NCBI RefSeq assembly: GCF_038595055.1 | Contig: NZ_CP152002.1 | Location: forward strand, 3,764,501 to 3,828,500 | Reading direction: 5' to 3' | Length of the DNA: 64,000 nucleotides | From: Paenibacillus sp. FSL R7-0345 | GTDB taxonomy: Bacteria > Bacillota > Bacilli > Paenibacillales > Paenibacillaceae | Part shown: in pieces, positions 1 to 8,435 of the stretch | Layout: the number at the start of each line of letters is the position of its first letter | Position numbering within the stretch: position 1 is the first letter of the stretch | Translations under genes and position numbers: made by a program | The notes under the pieces: model-generated | Seen by the model: the letters and a program-made list of their open reading frames with translations, nothing else | What the model was told of the DNA's origin: nothing | Databases searched by the model: none

Positions 1-1031
1 GAATAGCCGTATCGTGATATATCATACACAGCACTGCGGAACAGGTAGCGCTCCCGCATGACGGGAGGGCCCGGAGGGAATTTTTCAATCAGCCGCGCCC
101 CGTGCTTTTTCGCGACATAAGCGTCGATTAAGGCTACCACCTGCGGTATGTAGCGTTCAGCCGCTTCCTTTCCTTCACCGGCATAGAACTTGGACTTGCT
201 GATATCATAATCGGACATCACAGTCAGGACCTCAAAGGTCAGCTGCTCCGGGGCGGAGGTGAGACAGCGAAGCAGTTCGATCTCTGCCAGATCGCCGGAC
301 AATCCGCGTGTGCGGGCAACGATCAGTGAAAGCGGAACATCCAGTTTATGAACAAAGGAGAAATCTGCCATCCAGCTGCCGAGATACTGGTCCAGCCGTT
401 TATACTGAGTCCGGTAAGCTTCCCAGATCAGCCCAAGCTGCCGGTAACCGTCACCAGGGTCACGCCATCCGATACCGTTAATCAGCTCATATACATGCAG
501 AAAAATGTAAGACAGATCCGTTTTGGGGTACCGTCCCTGTCTTACTTCATTCCGCCAGTAGAAGTACCAGCGGCTCTGTTCGGCGGTCATATGGCTGTAG
601 GTTGGCCAGTAGCTTTTGAACGGAACAAGCTTCGCTTCATCTGCAGTCATATCCTCCAGCTCAGCCGCCTGCTGCACAAATTCGCTTTCCGTCTCCTTCT
701 TGGCGGGGGAAGCGGCAGCGGCAGTACGCGGCAGCGGCGGGGCAGACTTCATGCGGGGTTCTTTTGGCGGCACATTCCACTCTTTCGGCTGATCCGCCTT
801 CTGCACAGCCAATTCTGCTGAAGCGGGCGGGCTTCCCTGCTCCAAATCCCATAGCTGCAGCTGCTGAGGAGCAGTTCCGCCAGCCTGTCCGCTTTTGTCC
901 GTCTTTTTTTTCACAGAGCTATGCTCTTTAGACGGGCTGTGTCCGGATTCCCGCGGAGGAACCGCCATATCCTGTTCTGTACTCTCCCAGACCAGCTCCG
1001 AAAAATGCAGGCCCTCCCTGTCTCTCGCCAT
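1..1031 (-). CDS. TerB N-terminal domain protein (3' part outside window)
   Basis: This reading frame runs off the left edge, so only the first ~343 residues are visible. The first ~120 residues are low-complexity, rich in Lys, Pro, Gln and Ala. From about residue 130 there is a TerB_N-type domain with the motif SYWPTYSHMTAEQSRWYFYW followed by WRNEVRQGRYPKTDLSYIF and an HVYELING segment. Family knowledge: TerB_N proteins usually carry a tellurite-resistance TerB or TerB-C part further on; none can be seen here. No signal peptide or membrane segment is visible, so it is probably cytoplasmic. The ATG at 1031 has GGGGAG about 8 bases upstream. Its function is not known. Confidence 0.75.
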   Translation of the reverse strand, partial: MARDREGLHFSELVWESTEQDMAVPPRESGHSPSKEHSSVKKKTDKSGQAGGTAPQQLQLWDLEQGSPPASAELAVQKADQPKEWNVPPKEPRMKSAPPLPRTAAAASPAKKETESEFVQQAAELEDMTADEAKLVPFKSYWPTYSHMTAEQSRWYFYWRNEVRQGRYPKTDLSYIFLHVYELINGIGWRDPGDGYRQLGLIWEAYRTQYKRLDQYLGSWMADFSFVHKLDVPLSLIVARTRGLSGDLAEIELLRCLTSAPEQLTFEVLTVMSDYDISKSKFYAGEGKEAAERYIPQVVALIDAYVAKKHGARLIEKFPPGPPVMRERYLFRSAVYDISRYGY

Positions 1032-1324
1032 CCGTAATCTCCCCACTCGTATACCATAGTCATTTCAACATTATATCATATGCGTGCACGACAGATGCAG
1101 CGGTCAACGGCTCGTGGCCTGCATATAGAATAAGACCCTGAGCGCGCCGCGCCTCAAGATCTTATGATGAGCATCTGTCACGCGCAAGGCCGGACAATGA
1201 GAACGTTCGTTTGTGTATCCAAGTAAGAATATACTATATGTACTGCTAAGTCCGCAATAGCGGTAATAGCGCAACAATACTGAACTATATTCGTCTAATT
1301 ATAGGCATGAAAGGGGGGGATCCT
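1032..1324. other. Intergenic region, no gene seen
   Basis: About 290 bases lie between two divergent genes. I see no credible reading frame. The stretch holds an AGAACGTTCGTTT sequence at about 1200-1212 that partly resembles a LexA box, and AT-rich sequence around 1225-1245 that could serve as promoter for the downstream small membrane protein. Confidence 0.4.
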
Positions 1325-1759
1325 TTGAAAAAATCTCTGTTTTTGCTGATTGTGTTCTGTCTTGCCGGTACTTTATTGACAGTAAGGGCTGTTCATGCCG
1401 ATTGGGCGAACCGGTTTGTTGTAAATGAAGGAAAGTCGTATCTCATTTCGGACAAACGGGTAGATGCTGAACAAGTGGACTCAATGATCGGTCAGGTTAC
1501 AAAATATTCAGATGAGGAAGGTACTTACTCCGGTAATTTTTCGAACTACTATCCAAAGGGGACTAAATATTACAGTATTAAAGGCGTTAACATCAGTGAG
1601 GCAATTGCGGTCAATCCGGGGAATGGAACATTTATTAGAGCGGACTATAGCGGAGAATATGCCGGCGGAGCTTCACTCGATTGGTCGCTCCTTTGGTCTG
1701 CTGCGGGTCTGCTGCTGCTCGCCATACTGACTTTTATTGTTGTGAAAAATAGAAACTGA
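1325..1759 (+). CDS. Small exported, membrane-anchored protein of unknown function
   Basis: A 144-residue protein with an N-terminal signal-like segment (KKSLFLLIVFCLAGTLL, then a likely cleavage after VHA) and a single C-terminal transmembrane helix (about residues 117-138, WSAAGLLLLAILTFIVV) ending in KNRN. The ~85-residue middle part would face outside. I recognise no family. I chose the TTG at 1325 because AAAGGGGGGG lies just upstream at the right spacing; an in-frame ATG at 1307 sits ahead of that Shine-Dalgarno sequence and is unlikely to be used. A hairpin terminator follows directly. Confidence 0.6.
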   Translation: MKKSLFLLIVFCLAGTLLTVRAVHADWANRFVVNEGKSYLISDKRVDAEQVDSMIGQVTKYSDEEGTYSGNFSNYYPKGTKYYSIKGVNISEAIAVNPGNGTFIRADYSGEYAGGASLDWSLLWSAAGLLLLAILTFIVVKNRN

Positions 1760-1769
1760 GCGGCGAAAC

Positions 1770-1812
1770 AGCAGCAGCCAGGAGCTCTCCCTCCCGGCTG
1801 CTGCTTCATTTT
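1770..1812 (+). terminator. Terminator of the small membrane protein gene
   Basis: A 10-bp perfect stem (AGCAGCAGCC with GGCTGCTGCT) encloses a 16-base loop and is followed by TCATTTT. Confidence 0.7.
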
Positions 1813-1844
1813 GAACACCTGGCTTAAATAGGCGGAATTGTTGA

Positions 1845-1872
1845 CAAAAAAACCGCCGGAATACACCGGCGG
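1845..1872 (-). terminator. Terminator of niaP
   Basis: Read on the minus strand, a 7-bp GC stem (CCGCCGG with CCGGCGG) is followed by seven T residues. It lies just past the niaP stop codon. Confidence 0.85.
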
Positions 1873-1899
1873 GACCGTCTGCGGGTTTACATGAACTGA

Positions 1900-3114
1900 T
1901 TAAGTCAGTTCCGTTCCCTTTGTTTCTTTGCCAAGCAGCAGCACGGCTAGTGCCCCGATGACAATCGTTACGAAGAACAGCATGAAGATCGTGCTGATGC
2001 TTATATCCTTCCCTACAAGCACTCCGACCAGAAGCGGCGCCAGAATACCGCCGATTCGCCCGAAGGAGGTGGCCAGACCCACACCGGTCGAACGGACCGC
2101 TGTCGGGTAGAGCTCAGGACTATAAGCGTACATGCCGCCCCAAGCACCCAGATTGAAGAAGGACAGGCAGATGCCGGCAGCCATCAGCATTCCTTCCGTA
2201 GTAGCGTTACCGAACCAGGCGGCACTGACAGCGGTCAGCAGCAGATAGATAACCAGCACGAACTTACGGCCGAACTTCTCAATAAAGTAGGCGGCCGTGA
2301 AGTATCCTGGCAGCTGGGCCAGCGTCATAATCAGTACATATTCGAAGCTCTTGACCAGGCTGAAGCCCTTCAGCACCATTACCGTAGGAAGCCACAGGAA
2401 CATTCCATAATAAGAGAATACGACAGTAAACCAGAGGACCCACAGCATAATGGTTGAACGGCGGTATTCCGGTGACCAGACCGCCGCAATCCGCTTGCCG
2501 AGCGGCACAGGCTTTTGCTTCTTCATCTCCTTAAACCGCGGGGAATCATCAATTGCCTTGCGCAAGTACAGGGCATACAGCGCCGGAACAGCACCGATGG
2601 CAAACGCGATCCGCCAGCCGTAGTCCGGAATAATGAAAAATGCAATTAAAGCCGAGGCAATCCAGCCTACCGCCCAAAAGCTCTCCAGCAGGACGACAGC
2701 CCGTCCTCTTTCTGCTGCAGGCATGCTCTCAGACACCAGCGTCGAAGCGACCGGCAATTCACCGCCAAGCCCGAAGCCGGCTACAAAACGCAGGGCGCAC
2801 AGTACCGCAAACCCTGTAGCAAATGCCGATAATCCGCTTGCTGCCGAGAAGATCAGCAGGGTCCACAGCAGTACCGACTTGCGGCCGAACCGGTCGGCCA
2901 GAATACCGGCCGCAGCAGCACCTACTGCCATTCCCACTGAGTTTATACTGGTCAGAAGTCCGATCTTTTCCGGACCCAGCGACCATTCTTTAGCCAGCGC
3001 CGCAACGACAAAGGAAACCATCCCGACATCCATTGCGTCGAACATCCAGCTTAAGCCTGCGCTCAGCAGCAGCTTGCGCTGCTTAGGGTTGCGCAGCAGC
3101 GTCATTTGACTCAT
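1900..3114 (-). CDS. niaP: MFS importer, NiaP-type nicotinate/nicotinamide transporter
   Basis: A 404-residue major facilitator protein with about twelve membrane helices. The early motif GLSWMFDAMDVGMVSFVVAA, the GxLADRFGRK loop between helices 2 and 3, and the segment GLGGELPVASTLVSE with VVLLESFWAVGW closely match my memory of Bacillus subtilis NiaP (YceI). That transporter brings nicotinate into the cell for NAD synthesis. The gene stands alone, with its own terminator. I did not see a clear NiaR operator upstream. The niacin specificity is inferred from family resemblance; another small aromatic acid is possible. Confidence 0.75.
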   Translation of the reverse strand: MSQMTLLRNPKQRKLLLSAGLSWMFDAMDVGMVSFVVAALAKEWSLGPEKIGLLTSINSVGMAVGAAAAGILADRFGRKSVLLWTLLIFSAASGLSAFATGFAVLCALRFVAGFGLGGELPVASTLVSESMPAAERGRAVVLLESFWAVGWIASALIAFFIIPDYGWRIAFAIGAVPALYALYLRKAIDDSPRFKEMKKQKPVPLGKRIAAVWSPEYRRSTIMLWVLWFTVVFSYYGMFLWLPTVMVLKGFSLVKSFEYVLIMTLAQLPGYFTAAYFIEKFGRKFVLVIYLLLTAVSAAWFGNATTEGMLMAAGICLSFFNLGAWGGMYAYSPELYPTAVRSTGVGLATSFGRIGGILAPLLVGVLVGKDISISTIFMLFFVTIVIGALAVLLLGKETKGTELT

Positions 3115-3195
3115 CTACCCATGCACCTCTTCCTGTCTATCGGCTATGTAGCCTGCTACCATTGTTTACTCCTGTACATTCTAAATTTGCAGAGG

Positions 3196-3963
3196 TCAAA
3201 AATCAAGGAATAAAGCGGCATTACAGTATTGTCTTGCCAGCGCCTGAAAATAACAGGTCTGCACGGAAATGGCCGCGATCATCAGCATGTTGCGAACCGC
3301 ATCCTTCTCTGACCAATTAAGGTGAGTCAGCCTGTCCATCATTTTTTCCATCGCACCTCTCAGGGTACTATCCGTTTTCCAGGAATAACTGTTGCCGGCG
3401 CTGCGCTCGGCTATTCCCTGCGCCTGCAGGGCGGGGCTGCGCTTGATGTCCTCGAACAGTTCCGCATAACCGTAGTACAGCTCCACCGGCTGCACCAGAT
3501 CATCGTCATCCCGTTCAGGCTGCAGGAACAGAATACGGAAGAGCTGGCGGATGCTTTCGAAATCGAGCGAGGCCTTTAAATCATCTATTATAAATAGAAG
3601 CGCTGCCTGATTAACCGAGTATTTCCTGCCCAGCCTGGGCGAGCCGAGATATTCCTTGAAATCGCGTTTGACCCAGTTCTGCATGGCCGTAGCCGACAGT
3701 GTGGAATATTCAATCAGCTTGCCCAGGGCGGCAATATCCGCGAGCGAGAGTCCGTTTATTTTGTTGCCTTTAATGATTTTTTGCAGAACCGGCGGGATAT
3801 CTGTGGACAAAAAAGCTGTGAGTGACCTTCCCTTCCGCACTTCCTCCTGATGGAATTTGGCCCAGGCTTCCTGCAGGATGTGCAGCGGCTCCCGTTCACT
3901 TTTTTCCGTCAGGGACAGCAGGAGAGCAGACATTTCCTTACGGCTTAATGTGAAAGCTTGCAT
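3196..3963 (-). CDS. DUF1836 domain protein, possible DNA-binding regulator
   Basis: A 255-residue soluble protein. Residues ~70-170 match the DUF1836 family: a short helix-turn-helix-like segment (SLADIAALGKLIEYSTLSAT followed by MQNWVKRDFKEYLG) and the conserved RKYSVNQAALLFIIDDLK stretch. Family knowledge: DUF1836 has a MerR-like winged-helix look but no established role. The ATG at 3963 is preceded by GGAGGGG at 8 bases; an in-frame start 57 bases further upstream has no ribosome site. The gene diverges from a CNNM/CBS membrane protein, and a perfect 20-bp palindrome lies between them, suggesting that this protein regulates both (inference). Confidence 0.7.
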   Translation of the reverse strand: MQAFTLSRKEMSALLLSLTEKSEREPLHILQEAWAKFHQEEVRKGRSLTAFLSTDIPPVLQKIIKGNKINGLSLADIAALGKLIEYSTLSATAMQNWVKRDFKEYLGSPRLGRKYSVNQAALLFIIDDLKASLDFESIRQLFRILFLQPERDDDDLVQPVELYYGYAELFEDIKRSPALQAQGIAERSAGNSYSWKTDSTLRGAMEKMMDRLTHLNWSEKDAVRNMLMIAAISVQTCYFQALARQYCNAALFLDF

Positions 3964-4010
3964 TGATGGCACCCCTCCGCCATTTGATTTTTTTACCGAA
4001 AGTTCGTACA

Positions 4011-4039
4011 ATGAGTTCATATGAACTCATAATATGAGT
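4011..4039. promoter_or_regulatory. Operator-like palindrome between DUF1836 and CNNM genes
   Basis: Positions 4011-4030 read ATGAGTTCATATGAACTCAT, a perfect 20-bp palindrome. A further ATGAGT at 4034-4039 forms a second dyad with the last ACTCAT (6-3-6). A -10-like TATAAC follows at about 4040 for the rightward gene. Position and symmetry fit a dimeric repressor site controlling both divergent genes. Confidence 0.65.
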
Positions 4040-4078
4040 ATAACCTATTTTAACGACGAGAGGGATGGTAAAGATTTT

Positions 4079-5398
4079 ATGGGTATAGGACTTAGTTTGA
4101 CGTTGGTGGCTATTTTGATTGTTTTAACCGCTTTTTTTGTAGCAACGGAATTTGCAGTGGTACGGCTTAGAGGCAGCCAGGTAAGCCAGATGGTCCTCGA
4201 CGGCAAGAAGAATGCACTAGCTGTGCAACGGGTAGCGGCTAACCTCGACGGTTATCTCTCCGCCTGTCAGCTCGGGATTACGATTACTGCACTCGGGATC
4301 GGGGCACTTGCCGAACCGGCCTTTGAGCAGCTGATTCTGCCGCTGTTTGATTTGGCAAATATCAGCCACAGTGTAAGTGAGCCCATCGCATTCGCGCTGG
4401 CATTTATCATTGCCACATTCCTGCATGTTGTTGTCGGCGAGCTTGCTCCGAAGACAGCTGCAATTAACATTCCGGAAAAAATCGGTCAATTTACCTCACC
4501 GCTGATCATTTGGTTCTACAAAATTCTTTACCCTTTAATTTGGCTGATGAACGGCTCGGCCAATCTGCTGGTAGGCCTGTTCGGCATGAAGCCGGCCAGT
4601 GAACACGGAGATGCGCATTCCGAAGAAGAAATCCGCCTGATTCTTTCCGAGAGCTACGAGAACGGCAAGATCAACAAAGCTGAATATGGCTATGTGAACC
4701 GTATCTTTAATTTTGACGAAATGCTGGCAAAAGAAATTATGGTGCCGCGCACCGACATGATCTGCCTGTTCACCGATAATACGCTTAAAGAGAATTTTGA
4801 TATTATCCGTAAAGAGCAGTACACCCGTTTCCCGGTTGCTGACGGCAGCAAGGACAACATTATCGGGATGATTAATACGAAGCAGCTCTATCTGCAGTAT
4901 GACAATAATAATGCTGACTTTGATTTCAAAAAACTGATTTTGCCGCTCCTGACAGTATCTGAGGTAACTCCGGTCAAGACCCTTTTGACCCGCATGCAGA
5001 TGGAACGCGTACATATCGCCCTGCTGCTGGATGAATACGGTGGTACTTCCGGTCTGATCACAATTGAGGATATCCTCGAAGAGATTGTCGGCGAGATCCG
5101 TGACGAGTTTGACGGTGATGAGAGCAAAAACGTGGAACAGCTGGATGAATCCCGCTACCTGTTCGACGGTAAAGTATCCCTTATTGAACTTAAGCAACGG
5201 GCCGGCATTGATCTTCATGACGATGAAGTAACCACAATCGGCGGCTGGCTGTACAGTCACATGGCGGAACCTGCCATCGGCAAAAGTATGGAGCATGAGC
5301 ATATTACGCTAACCGTCCGTGAGATGAACAAGAACCGGATTCGCAAAGTCGAAGTGTTTATCGGCGAGAAAGACGCAGATGGACAGTCAACGGAATAA
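4079..5398 (+). CDS. CNNM/CBS-pair/CorC membrane protein ("hemolysin family")
   Basis: A ~439-residue membrane protein. An N-terminal CNNM (DUF21) domain with three to four helices covers ~1-180 and includes VATEFAVVRLR, SACQLGITITALGIGALAEP and VVGELAPKTAAI. A pair of CBS domains follows (~210-335, with MVPRTDM and DEYGGTSGLITIEDILEEIV), then a CorC_HlyC domain (~350-430). Family knowledge: relatives act in magnesium or cobalt efflux and metal homeostasis; the hemolysin name is historical. The start is uncertain. The ATG at 4079 fits the usual N-terminus, but its ribosome site (GAGAGGG) is distant; an in-frame ATG at 4034 lies inside the palindrome and lacks any ribosome site. A paralogue is at 35806-37122. 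Confidence 0.85.
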   Translation: MGIGLSLTLVAILIVLTAFFVATEFAVVRLRGSQVSQMVLDGKKNALAVQRVAANLDGYLSACQLGITITALGIGALAEPAFEQLILPLFDLANISHSVSEPIAFALAFIIATFLHVVVGELAPKTAAINIPEKIGQFTSPLIIWFYKILYPLIWLMNGSANLLVGLFGMKPASEHGDAHSEEEIRLILSESYENGKINKAEYGYVNRIFNFDEMLAKEIMVPRTDMICLFTDNTLKENFDIIRKEQYTRFPVADGSKDNIIGMINTKQLYLQYDNNNADFDFKKLILPLLTVSEVTPVKTLLTRMQMERVHIALLLDEYGGTSGLITIEDILEEIVGEIRDEFDGDESKNVEQLDESRYLFDGKVSLIELKQRAGIDLHDDEVTTIGGWLYSHMAEPAIGKSMEHEHITLTVREMNKNRIRKVEVFIGEKDADGQSTE

Positions 5399-5410
5399 TT
5401 CAGTTTATAT

Positions 5411-5462
5411 ATAAAATAACAAGAGGCGCCCCTGTACAGGAGCGCCTCTTGTTATTTTATTT
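5411..5462. terminator. Bidirectional terminator
   Basis: A long stem (AACAAGAGGCGC with GCGCCTCTTGTT, extended by A/T pairs) is flanked by A-rich and T-rich arms. It can serve both the CNNM gene and the converging GNAT gene. Confidence 0.9.
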
Positions 5463-5485
5463 TACAGACTGCTGCTTAACTATAT

Positions 5486-5992
5486 TTAAGCAAGCAGCTT
5501 GGCCATATAATACTCATCTACCCATTCTCCATTTATGTACAGGGACTTTTTCTTCATCCCCTCAATTTCGAAGCCGCATTTCTTATATAGCGCTATTCCC
5601 CGCTCATTATGGGCCATCACGGTCAGTTCAAGTCTCACAATTCCGCAGGAGCGCGCCCAGGGTTCCATCTCCCGGAACAATCCGCTGCCGATTCCCAGGC
5701 CCTGAAAGGCTGTACGGATGCCGATAACAATGTAGGCACTGTGCCTGATCCGCTTCAGCTCCCCGCCGCTCACTGAAATGTATCCGGCCAGCTCACCGTC
5801 TGCTTCGGCCCCGATCAGAATGGAATTAGCGGACTTCGCGGTACTCTCAATCCTCTCTCTGACCTGCTGTACACTAGTCTGCCGCTCATTCGGCTCCAGC
5901 AGCATGAAGGCAGTCTCCTCGTCCAAGGAATGCTGCAGGCTGAGCAGCCTGCCGGCATCCTCTGGAACAAGTTCTCGGAATATTACACTCAC
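5486..5992 (-). CDS. GNAT-family N-acetyltransferase
   Basis: A 168-residue protein with the GNAT fold. The acetyl-CoA loop is recognisable as GIRTAFQGLGIGSGLF (motif A, ~residues 91-106), followed by LELTVMAHNERGIALYKKCGF (motif B). Such enzymes transfer an acetyl group from acetyl-CoA to an amine; the substrate cannot be read from sequence. The start is GTG at 5992 with GGAGG upstream. A second, unrelated GNAT gene lies 37 bases upstream on the same strand, so the two may be co-transcribed. Confidence 0.8.
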   Translation of the reverse strand: MSVIFRELVPEDAGRLLSLQHSLDEETAFMLLEPNERQTSVQQVRERIESTAKSANSILIGAEADGELAGYISVSGGELKRIRHSAYIVIGIRTAFQGLGIGSGLFREMEPWARSCGIVRLELTVMAHNERGIALYKKCGFEIEGMKKKSLYINGEWVDEYYMAKLLA

Positions 5993-6029
5993 TCTAATTT
6001 CCTCCGTTTAACTCATGTTATTCGTTTAC

Positions 6030-6461
6030 TTAATCCAAATATTTTTTATACAGCCGGCTTCCTCCACCGTCATAACCCAGCCGTTCATAAAAACGGTGGG
6101 CGTCTTCCCTGCGGGCATTGCTGGAGAGCATTACTTTCAAGGCTCCGCGGCTCCTTGCCGTTTCTTCAGCATGACGCATAAGGGCGGCTCCGCAGCCTTG
6201 CCCACGTGCATGAGATGCGGTTACAACGCGTTCGATAACGGCGAACGGGCGGTCGCCGCTAAGCGCATCCATGCACAGATGAAGGTGTACAGTGCCTATG
6301 ACCTCTCCTTGCATTTCATAGATGTATAACAAGCTGTCCGGATTTGCGCTGATGTCCCGGATTCTGTCCGGCGATACCCGGATGTCAGGATGATCTGGCA
6401 GCAGCTGACGGTATAAAGCCTCGAGCGCGCCTGCATCCTGCGGCAATGCTTCTCTGATCAT
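6030..6461 (-). CDS. GNAT-family N-acetyltransferase
   Basis: A 143-residue acetyltransferase. The N-terminus IREALPQDAGALEALY is typical of the family, and the acetyl-CoA loop reads VVTASHARGQGCGAALM, followed by HRFYERLGYDGGG near the C-terminus. The ATG at 6461 has AAAAGGAG at a good distance. The substrate is unknown. It is upstream of, and probably co-transcribed with, the GNAT gene at 5486-5992. Confidence 0.8.
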   Translation of the reverse strand: MIREALPQDAGALEALYRQLLPDHPDIRVSPDRIRDISANPDSLLYIYEMQGEVIGTVHLHLCMDALSGDRPFAVIERVVTASHARGQGCGAALMRHAEETARSRGALKVMLSSNARREDAHRFYERLGYDGGGSRLYKKYLD

Positions 6462-6516
6462 AAAGAAAGCTCCTTTTCATCTCAACTGTATCGACTTACA
6501 GTTAGCGCCACAGCTG

Positions 6517-6879
6517 TCAACAGCGGCAGACCATCAGCACGTTTCCGTCCGGGTCTTTGAAGTTAAACCAGTGATCATTTTCAATATCGGTAAGAAGTTC
6601 TGCTCCGCTTGCTTTGACAAAATCATAGGCGGCATCTATATCCTCTGTATTCAAGTGAAAGGCAGGTACTTTTAGTACGGACTCTGACGTAAAAATTTTG
6701 CTGTCCAGCACAATTCCCGGACCCTGCATCGGCACCACATATAGATGACCAAACAAGACTTCGCCGTCCTGCGGAAGTCCAAGTAAGCTGCAATACCAGC
6801 TTCTCGACCTTTCAATATCACTTACCGGGATAAAAACGGCACCAACCTGATTCAGAATCGGACTTGTCACAGCAAGCAT
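6517..6879 (-). CDS. VOC (glyoxalase/bleomycin-resistance fold) protein
   Basis: A 120-residue protein with the paired beta-alpha-beta-beta-beta modules of the vicinal oxygen chelate superfamily: VFIPVSDIERSRSWYCSLLG at the start and FNFKDPDGNVLMVC at the end. In many metal-dependent members the final strand carries a Glu after the GN turn; here the position is Met, so a metal-dependent lyase role is doubtful. The ATG at 6879 lies only two bases from GAGGAGG, so the in-frame GTG at 6870 may be the true start. It may bind a small hydrophobic molecule or drug (inference). Confidence 0.75.
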   Translation of the reverse strand: MLAVTSPILNQVGAVFIPVSDIERSRSWYCSLLGLPQDGEVLFGHLYVVPMQGPGIVLDSKIFTSESVLKVPAFHLNTEDIDAAYDFVKASGAELLTDIENDHWFNFKDPDGNVLMVCRC

Positions 6880-7027
6880 AGCCTCCTCTTAATTAAGTAG
6901 CATAATTTAACATTACACTTTAGGTTATTCGATAAAATCTGTCAATTCCCTGCACCCTTTATTGAAGCGGCACTAACTTATGCTATAATCTTGGAGGATA
7001 ATTACAAGACTTCGGGGGATTGATGGT

Positions 7028-8374
7028 TTGGCTAATATATCACTCGGGCAATTAAGACTGACACCGCCCAAAATATTATCATTAGGCTTCGTACTGCTGA
7101 TCGCAATCGGAACCCTGCTGCTTTGCCTGCCTGCCGCTTCAACAAGCGGACGGATTTCCTTCATTGATGCCTTGTTCATGGCCACCTCTGCCACCTGTGT
7201 AACCGGACTTGCCGTCATTGATACCGGCACCCAGCTGACCGTATTCGGCCAGATTGTGCTGCTCGTGCTGTTCCAGTTCGGCGGACTCGGCTTTGTTACC
7301 ATGGCGACGCTGATTACGCTGGTGCTGAACAAGCGGATTTCCCTGAAGGAACGGCTGCTGCTGCAGGAATCGATGAATCAGAATTCGATGCAGGGAATTG
7401 TAAAGCTGATCCGCCGGGTGCTCATCTATTCACTCGTTATTCAGCTCATCGGAGCTCTGCTGTTTACGGTCAGATTTATGATGGACATGCCGGCAGGCAA
7501 AGCTGTTTATTACGGCCTATTTCATAGTGTATCCATCTTTAACAATGCCGGCTTTGACCTGTTTGGTGATCTGCACGGCCCGTTCAGCGGACTTACACGG
7601 TATGTGGAAGACCCGATCGTTAACATTACCTCCATGCTGCTGATCTTTCTCGGCGGCATCGGCTTTATCGTATTGTCCGATATCGTCGATTTTCCGAAGC
7701 GCAAGCGGCTGACCCTGCACTCCAAGGTCGTCCTTTCTACCTCAGCGGCACTGATTCTGCTCGGGGCGGCGATCTTTTTCTGGCTCGAGCTGAATGCTAC
7801 CCTGAAGCCGCTTCATGCCGGCGGCAAGCTCATGGCATCCTTCCTGCAGGCCATTACTCCGCGTTCCGGCGGGGTTACGACGATTGATATCCCGCTGATG
7901 CGCGAATCAACCCAGTTTCTGATGATTCTGCTGATGTTCATCGGGGCTGCCCCGGGATCAACCGGCGGAGGGATCAAAATCACCACCTTTGCTATCCTTG
8001 CCGTCACTGCCTACAGCAAAATCCGGGGCAAGGAAGACATTGTCATGTTCCGGCACCGGATCTCCAAAGACAACGTCTACAGAGCCATTACGATGACCCT
8101 GCTGTCGCTGATGCTGGTCGTCATCGCAACCATGCTGCTGTCTGTTACGGAGAGCGCGGATTTCCTGACCGTGCTGTTTGAGGCTGTATCTGCCTTCGGA
8201 ACCTCGGGGATTACAATGGGCCTGACGCCTGAGCTGACTACCCCCGGCAAAATCCTGGTCATCATTTTGATGTTCGTCGGCCGTACCGGCCCGCTGACCC
8301 TGGCCTATGCGATTAAACCGAAGAAGAACAAGGAACTTTTCCGCTATCCGGAAGGCAATATTACAATTGGATAA
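7028..8374 (+). CDS. Ktr/Trk-type potassium channel subunit (KtrB/KtrD-like)
   Basis: A 448-residue membrane protein built from four M1-pore-M2 repeats. The four filter glycines appear in CVTGL, NAGFD, PRSGG and FGTSG, and APGSTGGGIK precedes the third-repeat gate loop. This is the ion-conducting subunit of a Ktr system, which needs a cytoplasmic KtrA/KtrC nucleotide-binding partner; none is encoded nearby, as is usual for KtrD. It imports K+ using the membrane potential or Na+. The start is TTG at 7028, about nine bases after GGGGG. I saw no c-di-AMP riboswitch upstream, in contrast to kimA at 30118-31935. Confidence 0.9.
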   Translation: MANISLGQLRLTPPKILSLGFVLLIAIGTLLLCLPAASTSGRISFIDALFMATSATCVTGLAVIDTGTQLTVFGQIVLLVLFQFGGLGFVTMATLITLVLNKRISLKERLLLQESMNQNSMQGIVKLIRRVLIYSLVIQLIGALLFTVRFMMDMPAGKAVYYGLFHSVSIFNNAGFDLFGDLHGPFSGLTRYVEDPIVNITSMLLIFLGGIGFIVLSDIVDFPKRKRLTLHSKVVLSTSAALILLGAAIFFWLELNATLKPLHAGGKLMASFLQAITPRSGGVTTIDIPLMRESTQFLMILLMFIGAAPGSTGGGIKITTFAILAVTAYSKIRGKEDIVMFRHRISKDNVYRAITMTLLSLMLVVIATMLLSVTESADFLTVLFEAVSAFGTSGITMGLTPELTTPGKILVIILMFVGRTGPLTLAYAIKPKKNKELFRYPEGNITIG

Positions 8375-8379
8375 TAAAA

Positions 8380-8432
8380 AAACGCGACCCTTAGCCGGCA
8401 GCTATTGCCCTAAGCGGTCGCATTTTTGTGTT
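8380..8432. terminator. Bidirectional terminator
   Basis: The stem GCGACCCTTAG pairs with CTAAGCGGTCGC with a one-base bulge. It is flanked by seven A residues on the left and ATTTTTG on the right, between converging genes. Confidence 0.85.
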
Positions 8433-8435
8433 ATA

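Noticed and set aside
1195..1215. LexA box (AGAACGTTCGTTT), with a similar AGAACATTCGTTT at 37683
   Set aside because: Both lack the final GTTC half of the consensus and neither sits before a DNA-repair gene; noted only as weak resemblance.
4535..5302. Long open frame antisense to the CNNM gene
   Set aside because: It is the complement of well-conserved coding sequence, has no ribosome site and translates to a non-protein-like sequence.
4079..5398. Hemolysin/toxin function for the CNNM/CBS proteins
   Set aside because: The CNNM, CBS and CorC domains indicate metal homeostasis; the hemolysin label is a historical misnomer.
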